Shown here: piece by piece, positions 1 to 8,079 of the stretch | Layout of the letters: every line of letters starts with the position of its first letter | Numbering within the stretch: the stretch's first letter is position 1 | Assembly: GCA_014885115.2 (NCBI GenBank) | Contig: WKLE02000111.1 | Coordinates: 1-17,355 of the forward strand | Reading direction: 5' to 3' | Length of the DNA: 17,355 bases | Source: Asterionellopsis glacialis | Lineage: Eukaryota > Bacillariophyta > Plagiogrammaphyceae > Rhaphoneidales > Asterionellopsidaceae | The notes under the pieces: model-generated | Database searches by the model: none | What the model was told of the DNA's origin: nothing | What the model saw: only the letters and a program-made list of their open reading frames with translations | Position numbers and translations under genes: made by a program

Positions 1-1
1 A

Positions 2-661
2 AAGATCCAAGCTTGTGAAACACTTGGACATGTTGCCCATCAAGTAGTAGTACCAATAGAAGTTCTGACGACACTAGCGCATATTGTGGAAACAGCATCA
101 GAAGACAAGTTTGCACTTGTAGCATGTAGGACATTGACAATATGTATCCAACATTCAATATCAGAAACACCGCCACAGCCAACACGCACATCAGGAATCG
201 TGACCACAATATCATCGTCACCTTCGCCATCACCACCAACCTTTTCACAGAATTTCTTTCAAGCTTTAGAAAGACTTGTGAGAGAAACCAAAGACCAGGA
301 AGCTCAAATTTGTTTTTCACAATTCTTTTCTATATTAATGAAGCAGCGTCCTGCCACTGACAACAATGATGAGAAATGCAGGGCAACAGCAACTACAGAC
401 AAACAATTGTTGACATGTTGTAAATCTGTATTGAATTCACTTTCAACACTTTTGATAATGGACGGTCCTGACTTTGAAGAATCAAGATTAAATGCATTAC
501 ATGTTGTAATAAATCTTGTAGAAACAGAAGAAAATATGCGTCCAATGGCAGAACATGATGCATTGATGACAGCACTTGTTAATGTTGCATTGGCTTCACC
601 GACAGGGAATACAAAAGATGAAGCCAAAAAAATTATCCTTAAACTTGTGCCACAGTTATAG
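2..661 (+). CDS. ARM/HEAT-repeat-like protein, C-terminal 219 residues (5' partial)
   Basis: The frame is open from the left edge to a TAG at 659-661, so only the C-terminal part is in the window; no ATG is seen and the true start lies to the left. The visible 219 residues are mostly amphipathic helices rich in Leu, Ala and Val, in the paired-helix rhythm of armadillo/HEAT solenoids such as importin-beta-like karyopherins and other scaffolds. A Ser/Pro/Thr-rich linker at visible residues about 54-80 interrupts the helices. The last residues (KLVPQL) end in a helix, suggesting a natural C-terminus. There is no frameshift or internal stop, and the codon pattern looks intact, unlike the mobile elements to the right, so I take it as a real host gene. 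The family is inferred from helix pattern only; I cannot name the protein, and a karyopherin is one guess among several solenoid families. Confidence 0.6.
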   Translation, partial: KIQACETLGHVAHQVVVPIEVLTTLAHIVETASEDKFALVACRTLTICIQHSISETPPQPTRTSGIVTTISSSPSPSPPTFSQNFFQALERLVRETKDQEAQICFSQFFSILMKQRPATDNNDEKCRATATTDKQLLTCCKSVLNSLSTLLIMDGPDFEESRLNALHVVINLVETEENMRPMAEHDALMTALVNVALASPTGNTKDEAKKIILKLVPQL

Positions 662-742
662 AGATTGCATATCATAATCATCATACGATGTGAACAATAA
701 TAATATTTTAAAGAAAACCAAAAGAAAAAAAAACAGCTATCA

Positions 743-748
743 AATAAA
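743..748 (+). promoter_or_regulatory. possible polyadenylation signal AATAAA
   Basis: AATAAA lies about 80 nt after the stop codon of the ARM/HEAT-like gene, inside an A-rich stretch (roughly 711-760). The position suits a cleavage/polyadenylation signal, but in such AT-rich DNA the hexamer also occurs by chance. Confidence 0.3.
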
Positions 749-950
749 TTACAATAGTACTTACTGGAAGTACAGTAGCTGACAGATTCTTCTCTGATAA
801 CTCTGTCATTTTAGACACGCAACTGAAGAAAAGGCTCTTTATCCGTTGGATCAGATCTCCCCCACAATCCTAGTAAAGTAGTGGACTGCACAGTGCGCAA
901 GCCATAGACCGTAATCACGTTTCACCAACTCTGCATGCGGCGCTAGCCAT
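749..950. other. intergenic, no feature recognised
   Basis: Between the ARM/HEAT-like gene and the EF-hand pseudogene I see no coding signal, RNA gene or clear repeat. It probably holds the end of the 3' UTR of the left gene and decayed sequence from the EF-hand copy. Confidence 0.4.
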
Positions 951-1395
951 CTACCCTAAAAAGACTCCTCCACCAGTACGGATATCTTTAGCTTTCGTGC
1001 CACCTACACTAAGTTCGGCAGAAAGACGACGATGGAAAGACCTATCACCAGAACGATTCCATTATGCCTCAAAGGATTGGAGTGATGCACGTCCATTCTG
1101 ATTTGTGTCCATTTCACCGAATGCTTCATCAAGTTCTTTACTGGCTTCCGCTAGTTCACCTAATTCTGTTCGATGCAAAAATCCATTACAACCACGATCA
1201 ATAGCTTGGGATGTATCTTTTAAATCTGCATGTGTTGCCTCACATAAAATTTTCACCAACCTTCTTGGTGATCCGTCCTGCATACGATTCAATATACTTT
1301 CGTGCCACAATGATTTGTTCTGCCTTGATGATATGATCACGCAAAACAGGTGCACCAGGAGGCAAGTGTGGATCCACAGCTAAGTGGCTATCCAT
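951..1395 (-). pseudogene. EF-hand calcium-binding protein pseudogene
   Basis: Reading leftward from an ATG at 1395-1393, a plausible N-terminus (starts MDSHLAVDP) runs about 50 residues and hits a TGA near 1245. A shift of frame near the AAAATTTTATG stretch (about 1240-1255) restores coding. Two EF-hand loops follow: one with Asp-1, Asn-5, Gly-6 and Glu-12 but Gly at position 3, and one reading DTNQNGRASLQSF, with Asp-1, Asn-3, Asn-5, Gly-6 and Ser-9 but Ser instead of the Glu expected at position 12. A TAA at 1062-1064 then interrupts; the same frame continues WNRSGDRSF... to a TAG at 951-953. EF-hand proteins are Ca2+ sensors or regulators. With one frameshift, one internal stop and a weakened second loop, I infer a dead duplicate of a host gene. 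An intact parent elsewhere in the genome is likely but not visible here. Confidence 0.6.
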
Positions 1396-1754
1396 AGAAG
1401 TGAAAGAAGAGAAGTAAAAAAACGTATGTGATACTCATGAAGTGACTTGCACAGGGTCCACTATTATTTTTAAATGAGTCTCGCATAAAACGTAAAACCT
1501 GAAAAAGAATATGTTTTGTTTGTTGTTCTTTCAACTGTAAATTTTATTGCAGCCTTGCTACTACACCTCATTATTCAACAATCAACTGCATCTAGAACTA
1601 TTTCAATCTTTAAATAATCTGAAACTATTTGACTGGTAGATGATTTTCCGCGAGAGTTGTTCCAGGATTAGGTGGACCAACTTGTGACATCTGGTCCGTA
1701 GACTCCACGTAGACCCAAAATTCATATTTTTGAATTACCTAATCCAAAACTTCC
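1396..1754. other. non-coding stretch before gag; possible LTR/leader remnant
   Basis: AT-rich, no coding frame. If the gypsy element at 1755 kept a 5' LTR and primer-binding site, they should be here. A stretch beginning TGGACCAACTTGTG near 1671 starts with the TGG expected of a primer-binding site, but I found no convincing copy of this region downstream of 4884 and cannot match it to a tRNA. I therefore do not call an LTR. Confidence 0.3.
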
Positions 1755-2444
1755 ATGGCGCTCACCCTTTTGAAGGGCAGAGCAAGGCAGCTGTTCCAAG
1801 CAGCAAATGCCGATCGCCAGAGCAAAAATGCAAGCCTCAAGAAACCAGCCCAAAAAGATCCTGAACAGATCTTTGAATTGGTACTGAACGACGTAGGCAA
1901 GAATTTTTCCTTGTCTAGGCATGCAGCAAGGCGCCAGAAGAACTACCTTTGCTATCACTTAGCAATGACTGACGACTTCACGTTGTGAGAGTTTGTTGCA
2001 AGGTTTCGCCAGTTGAATGAATATTTACCATTTTTTCCAATATAAAAATATTCGCAAATTTTACGATGATGAATTCGTTGACATATTAGATTGGGCAAAA
2101 CCACTTAAGTGGCAATCGTCCTACGCGCTAGCAACCTTGTCCCTCACAATCTCTTGTGGGAAGATACGGTGGACTACTTAGAGAAGTTAGAGGTGCACAA
2201 TAATATAGATCGTGAACTCTCTAAGTTAGAAAAACCTAAACAGGGGACCAATAAGAATCACAAGTGTGAACGAACAGAAAAGAATTCTGTTTGCAATAAC
2301 AATGGAAGCAATAACAAGCGCCAGCACACTTGTAAGTGGTGTAGCAACTGCCGTATGAACAACCATAACACCAACAAATGTACTTCGGACAAGTCAAAAA
2401 GAAGGATTCAGGTAAATCCAAGACGTACACGCAGGAACAGGTAA
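1755..2444 (+). pseudogene. gag: Ty3/gypsy Gag with CCHC zinc knuckle, broken
   Basis: The frame begins MALTLLKGRARQLF. The segment around 1950-2040 has the 'HLAMTDDFT...EFVARFRQLNEYLP' character of retrotransposon Gag capsid domains. That run is cut by a TGA at 1986-1988, where family members carry Arg before Glu-Phe-Val (CGA to TGA is one transition). Further stops at about 2040-2105 interrupt it. From 2109 the same frame resumes, is Lys/Asn rich and contains CSNCRMNNHNTNKC, an exact CX2CX4HX4C nucleic-acid-binding knuckle (about 2338-2380). Gag would package element RNA. The zinc knuckle overlaps the start of the protease frame, which lies one base back. Start choice is uncertain; upstream sequence gives no coding signal. 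Confidence 0.72.
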
Positions 2445-3655
2445 ACGCGATGATTAGCTTGCTCAATGTTTCAAAAGTCCAGTATGAATCAGATTCTTCA
2501 TCTGATAATAAACCTAGTTTGTACTTTACCCAATATAGTAAACCTAAACATAAAAATAGTAGTGAAGAATTTACCAATTACTTTATGCCTACTTCCTACA
2601 CTAATTCCAACCTTTCCCCAAATGCAGAACAATTGTATAATATGCTGCGCAGTCAGCAAAAAGTGAAAAAGCAAAAATGTATGCATTGCACTACAGAAGA
2701 AGTAGGCAAGATAATAAACCGAGATGGTGAGCTCATTCCCATACAGGTCCTACTCGGCACCGGTACTACCACGACAATCATCCTTAAAGATTTCGTCAAA
2801 TGGGGGGAGGCCAGTACTTACAAAAACCCTATACCTATGCTGTGGAACACCATGGGTCGTAACTTTATCACTAAGTGGAAAGCGCAAATAAAATTTACAC
2901 TCCCTGAGTTCACAGACAAAAAGACAATAGTTTGGTCTTGTCACATGGATGAAAGAACAAACCAAACAGATGCACAATACGACATGATTGTTGGAACCAA
3001 TCTGATGCAGGCCATGGGCCTTGACATCCGCTTTAGCAAACAACCTATCCACTGGGAAGGGTACAAATTACCCATGAAATACCGCAGAGAGGTCTCAGAC
3101 CCTAAACACACAGAAGCAATCTACCACATGGCCATCCAGCCAGCTGTCCTCAAGGAAGTGGAACTACGGCAATCATCCATTTTAGACGCTAATCATGACA
3201 AAGTTGATTTAGGCAAGGCAGCCACTAACTGGAAACACCTTACTTATAACAAGCAAAAAATAATGCTTAAGTGCCTACAAAAATACCCACAAGCCTGTTA
3301 GGGCGGGCTTGGCACACTTAAGATAAAACCAGTTAGACTAGAAATAGACCCTAACATGGAACCATATCACACCAGGCCATTCCAAGTACCACATTCCTTA
3401 GAAGGGACTACTAAACAGGATGTAAATAGGCTGGAAGCCATTGTATTTTAGAAAAGAACCACGACAGTGAATGGGCAGCCCCCACATTTGTCGTACCAAA
3501 GAAAATGGGCAATCTATGTATTGTAATTGACTTTTGTCAACTCAACAAGGTAATTAAGAGGAAACCATTTCCATTACCAAAAATAGCTGACTTACTACAA
3601 AAGCTAGATGGATTTCAATATGCAACCGCAATTGATATAAGTATAGGTTACTATC
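2378..3655 (+). pseudogene. pol: Ty3/gypsy protease and truncated reverse transcriptase
   Basis: The frame opens in the Gag overlap and reads to a TAG at 3299-3301. Residues about 120-140 match a retropepsin active site but read LLGTGTT: Gly replaces the catalytic Asp (codon GGC at 2756-2758). The later YDMIVGTNLMQAMGLDI block is the second protease hallmark. After the TAG the frame goes on (GGLGTLKIKP..., PYHTRPFQVPHS) into the RT fingers. Near 3442 one G appears to be missing, moving RT to another frame; the run from about 3444 has VVPKKMGNL, IDFCQLNK, KPFPLPKI and AIDIS with the first RT Asp at 3634-3636. In IDFCQLNK and the preceding NLCIV, Cys stands where family members have Arg (TGT for CGT, at 3517 and 3535). 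RT ends at GYY (3652-3654): the YxDD box is absent. Confidence 0.85.
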
Positions 3656-4884
3656 AACGTCATAGAAGCATATCTAATAACACAACAGGAAATCCAAGAA
3701 ACAGCTTTTCCAATATTCCCTCTGTTAATTAAAATACACCAACAAAAAGATAGGACGCTTAGGAAACTCATGCATGACGCCAAACCTGGTACGTTTGCAA
3801 CTGGAGAAGTCAAAAGCAAACCTCTAATACACTCCAAAGGAAAAATATATATACCGGAGAAACTTCAACAACGCATCATAGCTTGATATCATGAATACCT
3901 AGCGCATCCAGGTGAAACTTGTACAGAAGCAACCATACAGCAACACTTTACTTGGCCCAGGCTAAGAAATCACATTTAGAACTTCTGTAAAACATGTAAA
4001 CAATGTCAACTGTGTAAAAAACACCGTAAGAAATACGGACACTTACCCCCTAAAGAGGCTGAAAGCTTACAACGAGAAAGAGTTCATATAGACCTAATTG
4101 GAAAATATACGATCAAGTCCAATTCAGGCACACAAACACTACAATGTCTTACCATGATAGATCTTGCCACAGGCTGGTTCAAATCAAGGCACTTAAAGAC
4201 AAAACAGCTGACACCATAATAGAAACATTCCACTCTGCATGGTTATGCCGGTATCCACGACCAAGGTACATAGGATACAACAATGGCTCAGAGTTTAAGG
4301 GTAGCTTTGAAAAGACACGGATAAACTTTGGTCTAGGTAAAAAGCCAACAACCACGTACAATCCCCAATCAAACGGTATCATAGAGCGCGTACATCAAGT
4401 AATTGGTAACTTGCTACTTGCACTCAACATAAGTGAATCCGCCAATCCACCTACTATAGGAGATGATGAACCATGGGATAACATACTTAGCTCTGTAGCT
4501 TGGGCTATACGTAGTATTTACCACACAACATTAGAAGCCACGCCCAGACAACTAGTATTTGGATGTGACATGCTATTGCCTATTGCATTTAGAGCACATT
4601 GGGCACATATTAAAAACAAGAAACAAATGTTAATTAATAAAAACAACCAACAAGGAAATTGTTACTGGCAACACCATGTGTACACCGTAGGTGACCTAGT
4701 TATGTTAGAGAAGCCAGGAATTATACCTAAGATGGACCGTCCTCGTACAGGTCCTCATGAAGTGCTTCAAGTATTTATGAATGGTACTGTGTGCATCCAT
4801 AGAGGCATTATAGAAGAGACAGTTAATATTAGTCATGTGATGCTGTACTACGTACACACACAGGACAGCTTGGGAAGCAAATGA
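3653..4884 (+). pseudogene. pol: Ty3/gypsy integrase, catalytic Asp mutated
   Basis: After the deletion point the frame reads a pre-integrase segment, then a zinc domain: His-X4-His just before HPGETC, and CKTC about 30 residues on. TGA (3884-3886, where Trp is expected) and TAG (3977-3979) interrupt it. The core has Asp at 4091-4093 (HIDLIG), TMIDLATGWF, then a frame change near 4180 consistent with loss of one G. From there 4144-4884 is one clean frame. The second catalytic residue reads YNNGSEF, Asn instead of Asp (AAC at 4279-4281). The Glu is kept (IIERVHQ, 4384-4386). The tail (DLVMLEK, RTGPHEV) matches the C-terminal fold of gypsy integrases. Integrase joins element cDNA to host DNA; without the second Asp it should be inactive. 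Confidence 0.88.
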
Positions 4885-5114
4885 AGTACACTCCCTGTAG
4901 GACACTCTTGAAGATGGATGATTGATGCGTGGGCAAACAGATGGACTCACATATTTATCATTTACTAATATTTCCTGAATCTTTTACTTCTTACTAGATT
5001 GCAGGATCTTTTCTGGATTAAACTAAGCTCATAATTTTCCCCACCACATAAAAGTCTTCTTTTCTTTTGTGTGTTGATTGTCTGATTGTTGTGTTGTGCC
5101 GCCAATGACACTAG
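4885..5114. other. non-coding stretch after integrase; small hairpin
   Basis: AT-rich sequence where a 3' LTR would lie; no copy of it was found upstream of gag. It ends near a 6-bp inverted repeat, TGCCGC (5097-5102) with GCGGCA (5114-5119), loop 11 nt. Function unknown. Confidence 0.3.
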
Positions 5115-5890
5115 CGGCATAGGGCACCAACTTTGAGTACTGACCCAGAAGACAAACAGAAGTTAGTCCCTTCTGACAGAATACCAGATAAGCCTCTGTC
5201 AGCAATTGCTGATGAGTCAAGTTCTAGTAATGTACAAGAAGAAGAGAAAATCACTTCTGTCGTCCCTGATGTCATTGTCAGTGAATCAGACCAGCCACTT
5301 GCAAACAATGCAGATACAATTGTATTTAGTGAAGAAACATCAGTAAGTGTTTTAGAAGATAAAGATATCACAAGGCATCTGTGTATTGTACCCAAGACAC
5401 AAATAGAGCGTAGTGGAAAACTAGCAAGAAATTTTGGGTTCTTTACAAGACCTCTACATCACTATGTCAAAGTTAATCATTTGGCAGTATCTTTTTTTGT
5501 TAGTATATTTCTAAACAAAAAATTTCAAAGAAAAAATCTGAAAAAGAAAGCTACCTGATAGATGTAACATTTTGCCGACCCCATGATCACTTCACCCATT
5601 TTTGTGAAACTGGAAAAAAGCACCAAGCCTACAAAAATGCTGCTCAATTGAAAGAGAAGTTAAAAAAGTTCTTCTCCAAATGCTTTGATGATTCTGAAAC
5701 CAACACAGAGAGCATCAATGCTGCATTAGATTCCTCATCCATACTTTGTATTCATGAAGGTATTACAATTGATGCATGTTTATTTTGTTCTACAAGAAAC
5801 AATATATATTTGAATTTCATTGGAACTTCAAGTCAAGCATTGGAACAATATTTTCCAAGAAATGTCCATAATAGTTTATTATTTAATTAA
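5115..5890 (+). pseudogene. N-terminal part of broken large gene upstream of the Ulp1-like domain
   Basis: A frame open from 5115 (no ATG; the first codons read STDPEDKQK) gives an acidic, Ser-rich, probably disordered N-terminus, then KTQIERSGKLARNFGFF. It ends by TGA at 5556-5558. The coding sense continues in another frame: adding one A to the A6 run at 5531-5536 would give an uninterrupted reading through SEKESYLIDVTFCRPHDHF, with several Cys/His (CRPHDHFTHFCETGKKH), then a Lys-rich helix and a stop at 5888-5890. The spaced Cys/His could be a metal site, but I cannot assign a family. I join it to the following pieces because they lie in order on one strand with similar composition. It is probably part of a mobile element rather than a host gene; that is inference. 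Confidence 0.4.
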
Positions 5891-5919
5891 AAAAAGGGTA
5901 CAGATAGTTGGAAGAATAA

Positions 5920-6780
5920 TGGTTTGGGTCCGTTCATGCTGTCTTACTTCAGACATTCTGCACCAAACATAATTTCACTGATGAAGCACCTTTGTCTTAT
6001 CAAGGTGATCCTTTTCCAATGTTTGCACAAACAAGTATTGACTCTCACATAGCAATCCAGTTTTATATCAGAAATGGATTCCAGAAAAGATATCAAGATA
6101 AATTTGAGGATCCTGAGTTATACAATAATGAAGGAAAACTCAAAGAGTCTGATGACATCATCAATGATAATATTCTCAATTATTTACCAGATGATTTGAC
6201 TAGGTGTGTTGCAGTCCTAAATGACATTGATGAGGACCAGAACATATCAGATCACCTCAAAAAGATTCCTCAAGAACCACAAGAAATAAAGTCAGATAAC
6301 AGACTTGTTTCAGCAGTTGGCAAAAAGCAGCATGCAATGCTTTACCTAATCACAAAGGGACAGAAAGATTTTCCCATGGTTCTTCTTTTATTAGATGACT
6401 GGCTAGACAAATATTTTCATGTGGATGATGAAGAATTTACCTATGGCTTAGAGGATGGAATAATGAAGACACGCCATCCAAATCCAATAATTGATATAGT
6501 ACCAGAGCCAGAACCAGCAACTGCTCAAGTATTATTAAGAGAAGCAGCAACTGGAAGACATGCAACCTGCAATGATTGACAAATTATTAGCATCACCAAG
6601 TGCCAGTCATTTTGTACCAACTCTCTTCACAAGTGATTGACCAGGTTGAATGATGCCATAGTTCAATTTTATACCTCTGTCCTCAATTCAATAACTAACG
6701 AAACCAAGAGATGCATTTTCTTAGGTCCTATTACATCTCATGGTTTGGATGATGTTGAAGTTGAAAAGATCAGAATATGA
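5920..6780 (+). pseudogene. middle part of the same broken gene, family unknown
   Basis: A frame open from 5920 reads to TGA at 6577-6579; its best part begins near FTDEAPLSYQGDPFPMF. It is acidic, with helical stretches and a DLTRCVAVLNDIDED segment. No family motif is recognised. From about 6545 coding sense switches frame (QQLEDMQPAMIDKLLASPSA to 6640), then again to a frame open from 6637 (RLNDAIVQFYTSVLNS..., LGPITSHGLDD) ending at TGA 6778-6780. So at least three frame changes occur in 250 nt. In Ulp1-type proteases of transposons the region before the catalytic domain is poorly conserved, which fits, but proves nothing. Confidence 0.4.
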
Positions 6781-7768
6781 ACGCTGTGCTCAGTGGGGCC
6801 TTGTTTTACCAGATCCTTCAACATATAACATTGATTATTGTCCCTGGAATGATAAAAGACATCATGTATTAAAGGGAAATATTGGTGCAAAGTATGCTAG
6901 TGGTCACTTTTTGAATACTGAAGAAATATTTGAATTGGGCTACAAAGCAGCATACTTCCCTCTTTGTAAAGCTGGCCATTGGTTTGGTGTCTACTGTTGG
7001 CAGGAAGGAACCAATGTAAATTTTAATATTATTGATTCAGGCTTTTCAGATTCCAAAGAAACCAATTTCTCAACACGTTTAATCCATCATATGTTGAAAA
7101 TGAAAATGGGAGATGCAGCTGAAGAAATATATTTCAAGGAACTATTACAATGTGTTTGTGGCCAAAGAGATGGCTCAAGCTGCATTTGCTCTATCCAAAG
7201 CTGACTGGATAGTAAAGCAGTATTCAAAAGAAGATATGAAAGACTACAGACTAGTCATTGGCAGAAGAATCCTGAATGTTGAGGGAAACCAAACTTTAGA
7301 GATTACTCAAGTTGATACACAAGAGAGTAATTATTTCTTAAGATCATCCAAAGGAAAACTACCTACTATACTTTCTACTCCTACAAGTACAATGATACAT
7401 TAGGTGATGGTATTGAATTAGATGAGAGTCAAAAAATACCACGGAGATGGTTAGAACAAAGAAGATTGAAGAAAGAACAAGAAGAAATGAAGAATATGAC
7501 TGACATTTCAACAGATGTACAAGCACTGGAACAACTTGAAGAAGAAGAAGAGAATAAACTCTCTTGCAAAGCATATTTAGATGACTATAAACCAACCGGA
7601 ATTGTAAATGAAGTCAAGGAACTATTGAATACTGGGGAAAGAATTGTAAACCAAGTAGACTTCGAGATGAATTATGCCAACAATAACAATAATGGTACAA
7701 ACGGTGAGCTTGCAATCAGCAATTCAACTTCCGATGATGACAGACCGCTAGAGGCAAACATTGTATAA
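6740..7768 (+). pseudogene. Ulp1/C48-like cysteine-protease domain plus acidic tail, broken
   Basis: The frame from 6740 carries PWNDKRHHVL, then AAYFPLCKAGHWFGVYC followed by NFNIIDSGFS: a His after Gly and an Asp-Ser about 20 residues later, the spacing of the His and Asp of Ulp1/SENP (MEROPS C48) proteases. Coding sense then moves to the frame around 7140-7403: VFVAKEMAQ..., SKEDMKDYRLVIGRRIL, like the stretch following the catalytic Cys in this family. The expected (D/N)-C-G before VFV is absent; the text reads NYYNVFV. Another frame change near 7350 leads to a charged tail (IPRRWLEQRRLKKEQEE, then Glu-rich, Asn-rich) ending TAA at 7766-7768. Ulp1 proteases cleave SUMO-like tags, and such domains also occur in several eukaryotic DNA transposon families. 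Missing nucleophile and frameshifts suggest a dead copy. The family call is by eye and moderate. Confidence 0.5.
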
Positions 7769-8079
7769 AACGCTCCTTAGAATTATTGGTTCTAAGCAAC
7801 CTAGATTAATTCATTCTGATGAAAACTGTTTCATTATTTGTTTTAATAACTGGAAAAACATTATATCCTCCTTTCCATTTAATCGAGATTCAAATTGTCC
7901 CTTATTGAGTAGACTAGCGCTAGGCCTTCCATTTCTACTCCTCTATTATTTCAACAAAATCTATCCTCGCTGTTTGCTAGTGGTGATTTTTTGGTATGCA
8001 TCCCAATTTTCTTGTTCTTTTTGGCTTTTACGGGTGACAAAAAAAATCATCAAATATATTCATGCATGTATCATTATCT
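7769..8079. other. intergenic; 3' flank of the minus-strand repeat-protein gene
   Basis: AT-rich with T-rich plus-strand runs; probably 3' UTR and terminator of the gene ending at 8080. The hydrophobic plus-strand frame here has no family signature and overlaps that gene antisense, so I do not call it. Confidence 0.4.

Larger units (their letters stand above)
1755..4884 (+). mobile_element. decayed Ty3/gypsy LTR retrotransposon, copy 1 (internal deletion)
   Basis: Reading left to right the segment gives, in the order of Ty3/gypsy elements, Gag, CCHC zinc knuckle, retropepsin, start of reverse transcriptase, HHCC pre-integrase and DDE integrase. The order protease-RT-integrase (integrase last) separates it from Ty1/copia. 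RT stops after the first catalytic block at about 3654 and is followed directly by pre-integrase sequence, so RT palm/thumb and RNase H (about 1 kb in a full element) are missing. At least three 1-nt shifts and several nonsense codons break the frame. LTRs were not found. Boundaries given are those of the coding remains. Confidence 0.88.

Noticed and set aside
2378..2444. Programmed frameshift between Gag and protease
   Set aside because: The frames do overlap, but the A-run at 2396-2400 does not form an X-XXY-YYZ slippery heptamer in the Gag frame, and other random shifts abound in this element.
1396..5132. Paired LTRs around gypsy copy 1
   Set aside because: Both flanks contain ACCAACTT near their ends, but I found no longer shared sequence, so LTRs are not supported.
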